Source: Dasypus novemcinctus
Taxonomy: Eukaryota > Chordata > Mammalia > Cingulata > Dasypodidae
DNA length: 64,000 nucleotides
Direction: 5' to 3'
NCBI RefSeq assembly: GCF_030445035.2
Contig: NC_080680.1
Coordinates: 97,965,157-98,029,156, forward strand
Part shown: one piece after another, positions 23,214-32,153 of the stretch
How positions within the stretch are numbered: the stretch's first letter is position 1
Layout: each line of letters starts with the position of its first letter
Notes under the pieces: generated by a model
Seen by the model: only the letters and a program-made list of their open reading frames with translations
Database searches by the model: none
What the model was told of the DNA's origin: nothing
Program-made: the position numbers and the translations under genes

Positions 23214-25374
23214 CTAAACGTGGGAGGTGCAACACTGGGAGGGACGGGGGCGCCGAGTGGCGCGTGGGCGTGGAGGGTTGGGCTCTGAGGTGGCTAGGCG
23301 TTGGTAGTGGACTTGAACGAAGGAGGAAAAGACGCTGTTAGCTTGGTCTTTAGCAAGGCGAATGATTCGCCGAATGGCCCAGGGACCGATGGTAAGGCCT
23401 AGGACGAGGAGTAAGACTGGGGTCAGTAGAGGCAGGAGGTACGGGAGGAGGGGCTGCAGGAAGCCCCAGGAGCCGGCGGCCTGGGCTCGCTCACGTTGGC
23501 GTTGGTTAAGGCCTTTCTCGAGTTCTTTTAGGCTGGAGTCTACTAAGCCGGTGTAGTTGGCATAGACGCAGCATTCTTCTCCTAGAGCTGCGCACAGGCC
23601 ACCTTCTTTGAGGAGGAGGAGGTCAAGGCCTCGACGGTTCTGTAGAACAACTTCAGAAAGGGAATTGAGAGAGTCCTTAAGATACTTGACTGCATCTCGG
23701 AGGTAGATGATGTCAGTATCGACTGCCTGTCTGAGGTTTTGGAGGGCGGAGGTTTGAGTGGCGAGGGCCGCGACACCAGTGGCGGCTCCAGCTGCAGCTA
23801 AGAGGGAAGTGACAGTGAGCACAGCAGTGATAGGTTCGCGTTTGTGAAGATAGATAGCTTCTTGGGTGTGATCGAAGGCTTCAAAGAAATGTCTTGGGGT
23901 GTGATAGATGACTCGGGGCGTAAGGAGAATGAGGACACACGTTTCGTTGGTCGTATTGAGGGTAGCGACAGATAGGCATGGGGTGAGTCCAGTAGAGGAG
24001 CAGAGCCACTGGGTGGTGTTTAGGGGGACTAAGTATTTGGTGGAAGCATTGGGGAAGGTATAGTTGGAGCAAACGGGAAGATTAGGAGTGGGGGTTGAGC
24101 AGGAGTGGACGCATAGGCCTTTGGAAGAGATGTGTGTGAGAGTAAGCGGGACATGGGTGGACTTATTCCAATTGCAGGAAGAAGGGGCATCGTCGTCAGA
24201 GGAATTGAAGAGTGGTGAGGGGATTGCGAGTGGATCGTAAAGGGGGAGGCTGGGGGAAAGACACAACTAGCAGGAGCGGGTGAGGTTAGGGTGGGAGGCG
24301 TTGAGGGAGGAATAGGAGGCATTTAGGAGTTTGAAGTAGGGGCTGGAGTGGAGGAGAGGGTGCGGCTGCATACGGGGAGCGGGGGGGGGGGGGGGGATTA
24401 AGGCCTGTAGAGGGTATGGCAGTAACCAAGGTGGAAGAGGTATTGGGAGGAGCGGACGGGGACGGAAGACGGACAGCGGGCGTGGGGGGAGGGTTAAGAA
24501 TTTGGTTGGGACCAATAGCTGAGGGTGGGGCGGAGACGGGGCGCTTCTGGATCTCAAACAGAGCTCCGTAATCGTAGTTGTCCATATACAACCGGAGCCC
24601 ATAGGGGCGGGCGGACAGCCAGGTATCGTCGTTTGGGTTTTTAACAGTCAGCCAGATGAGGTCCCAGCGGGTGCTATTAGCGACTCGGAAGGAAAGATTT
24701 GGGTCTCTGTTGGGGGCACCAGACCAACCATAGGCCATGGTTTCACATCCCCAGGAGGGGCAGTAGAAGTGCGATGGATCATAACAGCCTCGAGCGCTGG
24801 CAGGGCAGATGTAAAAGCCAGTGATGGCGTTATTGTAGGGCCCTGAAAGACCATCAGTTTGTCGGTCGTTGGCAGCGCCGGAACAGCGTAGGGCGATAAC
24901 GCCACAAGTGGGGGCGCCCGGAGAGCCAGTGTTCGAGAATCCGGGCTGCTTGCACCGATAGTAGTAGGTGAGACCTGCAAGGGGGCAAATGTGTGAGAAA
25001 AAGGAGGGGGCAACACTGGTAACATTATAGGCAAGAATGCGTTTTTCTGGGAATGTTTGGAGGGTCCAGTTGAATGGCTGGTGGGAAGTGGAGCTCTGAG
25101 CAGAGGAGGCTAAAGACAGCATGAGGATAAGGAGATGAATGAGGTGGGGGAGGGTGGGGGGACAGGGGGTGTGGGCAGCGCGGGCTCGACGGAGGAGCTG
25201 GAGAACTTGCTGTTCGACGGGGTCATCATCTTCAAGGGAGAGGCGGCTCAGGCGACGGGCAAGGAAGCGGCGCCGACGCCGGTCGCGGCGAGAAAGAGCT
25301 GGCGTGGTCCCTACGGGTGATGGCGCAGGAGGGGCAGACTCAGGCGGGCTCGACTGGGCAACTGGAGGCGTCAT
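23214..25374 (-). pseudogene. env: provirus env (gamma-type envelope), broken
   Basis: The envelope precursor would give a surface subunit (SU) and a transmembrane subunit (TM). The ATG at 25372-25374 follows directly on a strong splice acceptor, so I prefer it to the ATG at 25434 that overlaps pol. The leader is about 92 residues, Arg-rich and then hydrophobic, followed by a Cys-rich SU with a Pro-rich region. Two breaks are visible: a frame change at the C16 tract (24381-24396 on the plus strand as G) and an in-frame TAG at 24267-24269. The TAG lies in a Cys-x-x-Cys site expected to link SU to TM. TM follows without further breaks: Lys-Arg before a hydrophobic fusion-peptide-like stretch, a heptad region, an immunosuppressive-like segment (LQNRRGLDLLLL), CX6CC, a membrane span and a cytoplasmic tail. 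This TM type is gamma or type D, not classical betaretroviral. Confidence 0.9.
25099..25374 (-). CDS. Env leader, possible Rem/Rej/Rec-like RNA export peptide
   Basis: This is the first 92 or so residues of env counted from the ATG at 25374. In order: a Ser/Pro-rich start, an arginine-rich patch RRDRRRRRFLARR (about residues 29-41), an acidic and Leu-rich segment (LSLEDDD to VLQLL, about 45-61), and a hydrophobic signal core (about 75-91) ending at SSAQSS. In MMTV and JSRV the cleaved Env signal peptide acts in the nucleus as an RNA export factor, and HERV-K Rec has the same two motifs; MMTV's leader is also close to 100 residues. No stop or frameshift breaks this part, although the rest of env is broken. 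The function is inferred from layout only. Confidence 0.45.
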
Positions 25375-25397
25375 CTGCAATGACAAGAGGAGAAAAA
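25375..25397 (-). promoter_or_regulatory. env splice acceptor
   Basis: On the minus strand a pyrimidine tract (tttttctcctcttgtcattg) ends in CAG immediately before the env ATG. This is a near-ideal 3' splice site. It would pair with the donor at 30386-30387 to make env mRNA. Confidence 0.7.
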
Positions 25398-25399
25398 CC

Positions 25400-27928
25400 T
25401 CACGGGGGGGTGAGGTGCGGAGAGGGGCCATCATTACGGCAGGGGGGAGTTATCGGGGGAAGGGGGTCGGAAGGTGGAAGGTCGGTAGGGCCGTGTGGGG
25501 TGAAGGGCTTAACAAGACGAGCAGGGATCCAGACAGGCTGGGGTGCGGATTCCGGGAAGACGCAGGCAAATCCTCGCCCTTGGGTGAGAAGGGGCGCTGG
25601 TCCGGTCCACTTGCTAGTGAGCGGGTCGTGCCAGAGGACGAGAGGGGCTGGAGTGGGCCGGTAAGAGGGCCCCCAGTGCTTGTGGACGGGCAAAAGCCCC
25701 TCAGAGTCAAAGGTCATCAGGTTGTGCTGGATGAGCACCTGCGTGACTGTTTCACGTGGGGTGAGACGGGGTTGAGTCTCTCTAGTCTTCTGGACGAGGG
25801 TCTTGAGGGTTTGGTGAATTCTTTCAACAAGTCCTTGGCCTTGTGGGTTGTATGGGATCCCGAAATGGTGAGTGATGTTGTAGAGCTTCACGAACTCGGC
25901 AAAGGCGGTGCTGCGATAGGCGGGGCCATTATCTGTCTTTATGTCCCAGGGGACTCCCATAAAGAGGATGGCCTCCCAGAGCGCTTGAGTGGCATACTTG
26001 GCAGACTCTCCCGGGAGGGCGACGGCGTAGCAGAGGTGTGAAAACGTATCGATGGCAACATGAAGGAACTTCCATCGGCCAAAGGAAGCGACATGAGTGA
26101 CATCTAATTGCCATCTAGAGTTGGGCCGCAATCCGCGCGGGTTGACACCCTGGGGCTGGAGTGGCCCCAGGGGCAGCAAAGGTGCGCAGGAGCGGCATGC
26201 ACGCACCAGATGTTTACATGTCTTGATGGGAAGTTCTGGGAGAAGTCGATGGAGGGCGGGTGCACCAAGATGGAAGCGCGCATGCAAGGTCTTTGCCTGG
26301 TTGATAATGTCTCCTACGGCAGCTGCGGGGCTGAGGGCATTGATGGAAGCACCTTGGGCGGCCTGGTCAGCAAGATAGTTGCCATGAGCCAAGGGGACTG
26401 GGAGGCCTGAGTGGCTCCTAACATGGGCAATGAACCAGGGTTGTCGCCGCCTCTCTAAGAGGAGTTGAAGGTCAGCTAAGGCCAGGTTGATGTCCCGGTT
26501 GCCAATGCTAGCAGGCGGCAGGAAGGCCGCAAAGGCAAGGATACGAGAGACCTGCAGGCAGTAGAGACTGTCTGTGAAGATATTTACTGGCTGGTCCTGG
26601 AGGTATTGGAGAGCCAGAGTGACGGCTTTCAATTCGGCCACTTGGACAGAGCTGCTATGTTGGCGGGTGTGGCAGAGGGGTTGTGTGGAGTTGGGCTTGT
26701 AGAGGACTATAGCAAGGCAGTGTTTGGAGGCATCGGTGAAGGCGATGACGGCGTTGGGGAGCGGCTTGGAGGACGGGAACGGGAAATGGTCAGGAGCTGC
26801 GACGGGGAGCGTGCTGAGGCCTTGTATGAGGCGGTGCTGGGGGAAGTGATTATCGAATGGGCCGGGGAATAGGAGGAACAGTGCCTGCATATCTATGGAG
26901 TCCTTTAGCAAGTGAGTGACCTGCTGAGTTGTAAGGGGCCAAATGATGACATCTGGATGACGCCCGTAATGGTGGGTGGAGCGCTCAAAAAGGGCGATGG
27001 CAAGCTGCGCGAACAGGATGGATTGGGGGGTGATTTTGCGAAGCTTGCTTTTGGCTAAATGGACCCACAGGAGTGGACCGTCCTGCCAGATGAGGCCAGT
27101 GGGGGTTCCACAGGTGGGAAGGACGAGTCCTGCAAATGGCTTGTCTGGGTCTATTCGTTGGAGCAAACAGTCCATTAGGGCAGAGTTGACACAGCCCAGG
27201 GCGCATTCTGCTTCATACGACAGGGTGACCTTCTTTGTGGGTGCCTGTGATGGTGGGCCAGTGGTCTGAAGGAGCTGGAACAGAGGCTGCAGCTGATGTG
27301 TGGTAACTGGCAGCGACGGGCGCAGCCAGTTGAGCTGGCCACACAGTTGTTGGAGATCATGGAGTGTCATGGTTTTGGGGACGTTTATAAGCGGCGCCAT
27401 GGGTGTGACTGTTTCCGAGATTTCAAAGCCCAAGAATTGAAACGGTGGGTGGAAAACGGCTTTCTCTATGTTGACTTGAAGACCGATATCTTCCAGATTG
27501 GAGAGAAGACTGGCAACTATAGCTTGTAGTTTTGGCTCGCTCGGATGGGCTACAAGGATGTCATCCATGTAATGCACGATAGTGGCCTCGGAGGTTAAGG
27601 GCTCAATAGCAGTAGCCACAAACAGCTGGCAGATGGCAGGGCTGTTCTTCATGCCTTGGGGGAGGACTTTCCACTGATACCGTTTGGCAGGCCGGTGGTG
27701 GTTGGGCTGGGGAACAGTAAAGGCGAACCGTGGGCGGTCATCCGGATGCAGGGGGATAGAGAAGAAGCAGTCCTTGATGTCGAGGACTGCCACATACCAA
27801 TCTCGCGGGAAGGCTGACGGGTGAGGCATGCCGGGCTGAGGGGAGCCCATGGGTTTGATGTGCTTGTTAACCTCTCGCAGATCGTGGAGGAGGCGTGGCT
27901 TGCCGGATTTTTTGATGATGAAAAAAAA
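25400..27928 (-). pseudogene. pol: provirus pol main part: reverse transcriptase, RNase H, integrase
   Basis: The long open frame (numbering from the codon at 27973) covers reverse transcriptase with Asp65 and the YMDD box at 135-138, RNase H with Asp414, Glu447, Asp468 and Asp536, and integrase with the zinc site (His564, His568, Cys593, Cys596) and catalytic Asp624, Asp681 and Glu717, the last two 35 residues apart as in all retroviral integrases. The frame runs to a stop at 25400 and overlaps the upstream env ATG at 25434. The first codons before about 27925 are not pol; the true N-terminal part is in another frame (27921-28184), and the switch falls in an A8 tract (27921-27928). Apart from that break all catalytic residues are present. 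Confidence 0.92.
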
Positions 27929-28184
27929 TGGGAGTATTGTATGGACTGGTGGAGGGCTCAACATGCCCAGCACGGAGCTGCTCTTCCACGAGGTCCTGAA
28001 GAATAGCTAGTTTTGGGGCAGTCATAGGCCATTGCTCCACCCAAATGGGTTCCTCTGTGTCCCATTGCAGAGGAACGGGTGCTGGAGGTTGAACGTGAGC
28101 AATGGCCAAAACTATTGGGGGGGCAGCGATGGCTGCGAAGTAAAAAGAACGGCGCCTGACTGGTGAAGAATGTCGCGCCCCCAA
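27921..28184 (-). pseudogene. pol: provirus pol N-terminal part (before the frame break)
   Basis: This frame is -1 relative to pro and encodes the start of reverse transcriptase (the region around WPMTAPKLAILQDLVEEQL and the following SPYNTPIF). At 27921-27928 an A8 tract on the plus strand (T8 in sense) marks where the reading continues in the next frame. The start is not an ATG, since pol should be made by ribosomal frameshifting from pro. The open frame that continues past the tract to 27867 is out of frame and not part of pol. A sequencing or assembly error in the homopolymer cannot be excluded. Confidence 0.85.
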
Positions 28185-28540
28185 AGGACTTGCTTGATAT
28201 CCCTGAGAACCAGGGGACGGAAGAACCCTGACCGTCCATCGGTGTCATGCCAGGCAAGATCTTCAGCCGCCTGTTGCGAGGAGGACTGGCCTGTGGTGCC
28301 TATGACGACGGGTCCGGCTATGAGTGGGAAGTCACGAGCTTGGGAGAGTGGGATGCAGGAGATTTCGGCGCCGGTGTCAAGAAGGCCGTCCATCCACTTT
28401 CCATTGACTTTGATGGTGAGGCGCGGCTGTGAAGCGGGCGACATGGGAACGGACCAGTGGATGCCTACGGGCGGGGTTGGCGCGGGGCGACTGGAGCCTC
28501 TTGGTGGCGGGGCTGAGGCTTGCCCCGCTGCCCGTTTAAA
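28112..28540 (-). CDS. pro: provirus pro: retroviral aspartic protease
   Basis: Read in the -1 frame from the slippery site at 28534-28540. The active-site motif LLDTGAEISCI and the downstream region ending GRDIL identify a retroviral aspartic protease of about 100 residues, which cleaves Gag-Pro-Pol in the maturing particle. Only about 25-30 residues separate the frameshift from the protease fold, so there is no dUTPase, which most betaretroviruses carry here, and I see no G-patch at the end. The frame ends at a TAG at 28112-28114. The pol frame is again -1 relative to pro; a C7 run at 28117-28123 (G on the plus strand) is in the overlap but is not a classical slippery site. Confidence 0.88.
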   Translation of the reverse strand, partial: FKRAAGQASAPPPRGSSRPAPTPPVGIHWSVPMSPASQPRLTIKVNGKWMDGLLDTGAEISCIPLSQARDFPLIAGPVVIGTTGQSSSQQAAEDLAWHDTDGRSGFFRPLVLRDIKQVLWGRDILHQSGAVLFTSQPSLPPQ

Positions 28541-30333
28541 GGCTGTCTCAGGACGCGGCAGTCGCGGGCCCAATGATACCCTTTTCCACAGCGCGGGCAG
28601 GGGGTGGAGGGCGGCCGGGCGGCAGGAACAGGGCGCGGTGGTGGCACCATAGGCGGGACTACGGGTTGCGGCGGAGCCGGAAGGTTGGGGCACTCACGAG
28701 CGAAGTGGCCCAATTCGCCGCAGCGGAAGCAGGTGTTGGTTGTTTGGACTGCCGCGACGATAGCCTCTGCAAGCGCAGATGCTTGCCCAGAAACCCCGGA
28801 GCATGCGAGGACCCAGTCTTGGAGCGGCTTGTCACGAAGGGGACGAATGATGGCTTTGCAAGCTGGGTTAGCCCCCTCCTGCAGGATGTCCTTAATGAAG
28901 GACTCGCAGGCTGCGTTGCCGACAACTCGCCTCTCTGCAGCGGCCTGCACACGAGCTACGAACTCGTTAAACGGCTCCTCGGGTTTTTGGAAAAGCTTCA
29001 TGAGGGGCTCTGGGGCGGCCGTGGCGCACGAACAGAAGGCTCGGAAAACACAGTCACGGAGCTGGAGGAAAAACCCAGGCGGGGTGGCAGTGTAGGCGCT
29101 GGGATCGCCGTAAGGGCCGAACCCGAGAAATGCGTTTGCAGGGTAATGCACACCCTGACGCGCGTTGTCAGCGATCTGATTGTCGATTAGGACACCGAGA
29201 TGGGCTTGCCAGTCAATGAATTGCCCGGGAGAGAGAACCGCTCGGGCTAGGGAGATCCAGTCGTAAGGGATGCAGCAAGGGATGGCCATACGCTCGAGAA
29301 TGTCTTGGGCATGAGGGCTGGCAAGGCCATCCTCTTTTATCGCGTTGCGGAGCATTTGGATGTCTTTGGGGGAAAAGGGGATCCACGCTTGTGGGCTTTG
29401 CGGAGTGCGAGCAGGATTGAGGGGGAACATCTGAGCCAGAGGCGGAGTGGGAGGGGTGAGAAAGGCGGTGTCGTACGCTGGCGGAGGGGGATTCACGACG
29501 CTCCCGCTATTGCTGGGGCAGGCGGGAGGTGAAGCGGGCCAGGGAGGTGAGGCATTGGCGGTGCCACCGGGCGCCGGCCAGGAGGGCGCGGCTGCAACTG
29601 TGTTTTTGACTGGCCAAGATGGCGGCACGGAGACGTCACACCTGACATCACTTCCGGACTCGGGCCAAGATGGCGGAGTGGCCGTGTCACTTCCGGGCAC
29701 AGGCCAAGATGGCGCCGGAGGCCCTTCCGGTTTAGCGGGAAATGGCGGCCGGCAGGCATCCGGGGCGGGACCGGATGGTGACGAAACAGGAAGAGGCGGG
29801 TAAAGGCAGGAAGAGGGCGCAGAGGAAGAAGAAGGAGGAAGTGCGCCATGTTGGCATTGTTTGCAGGGCGCGGTCGGGGAGGAAGAAGGCGGAAGGTTGC
29901 CATCTTGGTTGGGGTCCGGATCGGAGGCTGTGGGGGGATTCAGTTCGAGCGCGGCCTCGAGCTGGGCGGACAGAGAACGAATATCGTCGTCTCCATCAGG
30001 ATCGCAGGTGAGAGGGTGGCTAGGCTCGCAGGCGAGAGCGGAGGCAGGGGAGGGCACACCTTGGAGACAGGCGTGGATAGCAACGAGGGCCGGGATAAGG
30101 CCAGGGGGAAACTGCTTGCGCTCGTGCTCCATAGCGGACGTCACCTGCTGAATTAAACGTTCATAAGTCTCTGGGCTCCAGAGAGCACAGGTGACGAGCC
30201 AAGGGTTAAAGGGTAGGAGAAGGTCCCAGTACCGCTGTAGCTGACGGAGAGAGACTTTGATGTGGTGAGTCTCTAAAAGGGCAGCGAGAAGGTGGACTTG
30301 AGGAACCTGACGGGATGAGAGGGAGGCCCCCAT
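28465..30333 (-). CDS. gag: provirus gag polyprotein
   Basis: 622 codons, uninterrupted. The start at 30333 is chosen because it gives MGASLSS, a myristoylation-type N terminus as in many Gag proteins; the open frame extends upstream only into leader and LTR. In order: matrix, a long Pro/Ser-rich region, a PPPPAYD late-budding motif (about residues 282-288), capsid from about 315, a major homology region (about 450-469), and two zinc knuckles, CFRCGELGHFAREC (535-548) and CPRCGKGYHWARDC (579-592). Two knuckles and a long region before capsid fit a betaretrovirus. It assembles the particle and binds genomic RNA. The 3' end contains the frameshift signal. Confidence 0.93.
   Translation of the reverse strand: MGASLSSRQVPQVHLLAALLETHHIKVSLRQLQRYWDLLLPFNPWLVTCALWSPETYERLIQQVTSAMEHERKQFPPGLIPALVAIHACLQGVPSPASALACEPSHPLTCDPDGDDDIRSLSAQLEAALELNPPTASDPDPNQDGNLPPSSSPTAPCKQCQHGALPPSSSSAPSSCLYPPLPVSSPSGPAPDACRPPFPAKPEGPPAPSWPVPGSDTATPPSWPESGSDVRCDVSVPPSWPVKNTVAAAPSWPAPGGTANASPPWPASPPACPSNSGSVVNPPPPAYDTAFLTPPTPPLAQMFPLNPARTPQSPQAWIPFSPKDIQMLRNAIKEDGLASPHAQDILERMAIPCCIPYDWISLARAVLSPGQFIDWQAHLGVLIDNQIADNARQGVHYPANAFLGFGPYGDPSAYTATPPGFFLQLRDCVFRAFCSCATAAPEPLMKLFQKPEEPFNEFVARVQAAAERRVVGNAACESFIKDILQEGANPACKAIIRPLRDKPLQDWVLACSGVSGQASALAEAIVAAVQTTNTCFRCGELGHFARECPNLPAPPQPVVPPMVPPPRPVPAARPPSTPCPRCGKGYHWARDCRVLRQPLNGQRGKPQPRHQEAPVAPRQPRP
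28534..28540 (-). promoter_or_regulatory. gag-pro slippery heptamer TTTAAAC
   Basis: On the minus strand T TTA AAC lies in the Gag frame as Pro-Leu-Asn, correctly phased for a tandem -1 slip, and the -1 frame then enters pro without a stop. It is 70 bases before the gag stop. A downstream stem or pseudoknot was not computed. Confidence 0.85.
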
Positions 30334-30385
30334 CGCGGCAGAGGGTCTGGGAGGGGGGTGAAGGGAGCAACGCCGGAGAGTCCCT

Positions 30386-30387
30386 AC
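30386..30387 (-). promoter_or_regulatory. major splice donor candidate
   Basis: On the minus strand AAG|GTAGGGA lies between the primer site and the gag ATG, the usual place for the donor that makes spliced env mRNA. Confidence 0.6.
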
Positions 30388-30471
30388 CTTGAGCGGCGGC
30401 ACGGGAGGACGGCAATGGATCCCGTGCGAGGGGTCAACAGCGGACTGGCCAAGCGAGGGGCCAAAGCTGGG

Positions 30472-30489
30472 GTCCCTGTTCGGGCGCCA
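30472..30489 (-). promoter_or_regulatory. primer binding site, tRNA-Lys3 type
   Basis: The minus strand reads TGGCGCCCGAACAGGGAC, two bases inside the 5' LTR edge. This is the exact complement of the 3' end of tRNA-Lys3, the primer used by MMTV and by lentiviruses. Confidence 0.92.
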
Positions 30490-30491
30490 GC

Positions 30492-31015
30492 TGTGGCCGC
30501 CATTGCGGTACCGCGGGCGGGTCACTGCCGGGGGTCGGGCCGAGCTCACGGCCGGACCAGGGCGGCAGCGGGCGGCTCAAGGCTTGGTGGGGACGCGCGG
30601 TTAGGTGGAAGAAACCACAGAGACGAGGTCTATGCGCAGGTCTGATTTATTTAAGGAAGTACATGGGGTTTTATAGCCTCGTGGAGGCGGGGAGGTTGTG
30701 GGAGGGGCAGGTCCGCGGGGCAGCTGAGGATTGGCTGCAGAGGCAAGGGCAGACCTGCGGTTTAGGCCGTAAGCAGTTGATGGCAGAGGAGGTGGTTTCA
30801 GAGGTTGTGCCGGGGTGGATGCGGGATGAGGGCGGTTGGAATGAGGCGGGGAGAACAGCAACGGCTGGGAGGGGGAAGATAACAGTGGCTGGGAGGAGGG
30901 GCGGAGGGAGGCAGCAGCATAAGCTGCTGCCGAGAAGGGCCATAATACAGAGAGGTTATGAAGAATTGGCGGGTAAAGTATAAGGAAGCGAAAAGCAGGG
31001 TGGGAGCAGGGGACA
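30492..31015 (-). repeat. 5' LTR of the provirus
   Basis: 524 bp, TG and CA at the edges. On the minus strand a TATA box (30669-30675) is followed within 20 bases by AATAAA (30646-30651), so transcription should start at or just after the polyadenylation signal. The signal would then be in U3 and absent from the 5' end of the RNA, leaving a very short R region as in MMTV. Confidence 0.95.
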
Positions 31016-31061
31016 TGCCATGATGAACATTGGTGTGCATATATCTGTTCATGTCCCTGCT

Positions 31062-31480
31062 TTTGCTTTCTTTTTTTTTTAAGATTTATTTATTTTATTT
31101 CTCTCCCCTTCCCTCCTCCCACACCAGTTGTCTGTTCTCTGTGTCCACTCGCTGCATGTTCTTCTCTGTCTGCTTCTGTTGTTGTCAGCGGCATGGGAAT
31201 CTGTGTTTCTTTTTGTTGTGTCATCTTGCTGTCGTGTGTGAGGTGCCACTCCTGGGCAGGCTGTACTCTCTTTCGCACTGGCTGACTCTCCTTATGGGGC
31301 ACACTCCTTGCGCGGGGGGCTCCCCTATGCGGGGACACTCCTGCATGGCACGGCACTCCTTGTACTCACCAACACTGCACGTGGGCCAGCTCCACACAGG
31401 TCAAGAATGCCTGGGGTTTGAACCACAGACCTCCTATGTGGCAGATGGATGCCCTAACCACTGGACCAAGTCTGCTTCCC
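31062..31480 (-). mobile_element. DAS-type tRNA-derived SINE
   Basis: Minus orientation, with a T-run at the left edge as tail. It splits L1 ORF2 text: the sequence from cctgcttt on the left continues as cctgctttcaattcttctg on the right. Edges are approximate. Confidence 0.8.
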
Positions 31481-31725
31481 TCACGCTCCTGCTTTCAATT
31501 CTTCTGTGTATATACCCAGCAGTGGGATTCTGGATCATATGGCAGTTTTATAGTTAGCTTTCTGAGGAACTGCCAAACTGTCCTCCACAATGGCTGCACC
31601 ATTCTACATGCCTACCAGCAGTGGATGAGGGTTACAATTCCTCCACATCGCCTCCAACACTTGTAGTCCTCTGTTTTTAAAGGCCAACAGTCTAATGGTG
31701 TAAGATGATATCTCATTGTAGTTTT

Positions 31726-32153
31726 TTTAAAGATTTATTTATTTATTTCTAGCCCCACCCACCCCCACCCACCCCCACCCCCCCCACCCCAGTTGTCTGT
31801 TCTCTGTGTCTATTTGCTGCTTGTTCTTCTTTGTCCGCTTCTGTTGTTGTCAGCAGCACAGGAATCTGTGTTTCTTTTTGTTGCATCACCTTGTTGTGTC
31901 AGTTCTCTGTGTGTGCGGCACCATTCCTGGGCAGGCTGAACTTTCTTTTGTGCTGGGTGGCTCTCCGTATGGGGTGCACTCCTTGCATGTGGGGCTCCCC
32001 TATGCGGGGACACCCCTGCGTGGCACGGCACTCCTTGTGCATATCAGTATTGCATGTGGTCCAGCTCCACATGGGTCAAGGAAGCCTGGGGTTTGAACTG
32101 CAGACCTCCCATGTGGTAGACAGACACCCTAACCACTGGACCAAGTCTGCTTC
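31726..32153 (-). mobile_element. DAS-type tRNA-derived SINE
   Basis: Minus orientation, flanked by an exact 15-bp duplication, tctcattgtagtttt, at 31711-31725 and 32154-32168. It contains a C-rich simple repeat of the CCCCACCCA kind at 31745-31790. Confidence 0.9.

Larger units (their letters stand above)
22320..31015 (-). mobile_element. endogenous retrovirus, near-complete provirus
   Basis: An 8.7-kb provirus on the minus strand, with the order 5' LTR, primer site, gag, pro, pol, env, polypurine tract, 3' LTR. It is flanked by a 6-bp duplication, tgccat, at 22314-22319 and 31016-31021, and deleting the provirus rejoins a continuous L1 ORF2. Gag-Pro-Pol have betaretroviral features (-1 frame between gag, pro and pol; two zinc knuckles in Gag; Lys3-type primer site), while Env is of the gamma type. 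By eye the LTRs differ at about nine positions plus one 25-bp duplication, so the integration is fairly recent on an evolutionary scale. I recall a published armadillo betaretrovirus with a gamma-type Env that uses the ASCT2 receptor; I cannot verify that this is a copy of it. Confidence 0.95.

Noticed and set aside
22651-23235. A 194-codon frame after env as an accessory viral gene
   Set aside because: It starts at a GTG, runs across the LTR boundary, and has low-complexity Pro/Ser composition typical of pyrimidine-rich DNA.
25139-26041. A 300-codon plus-strand frame opposite pol and env
   Set aside because: It is a GC-driven shadow of the viral frames on the other strand, with no domain.
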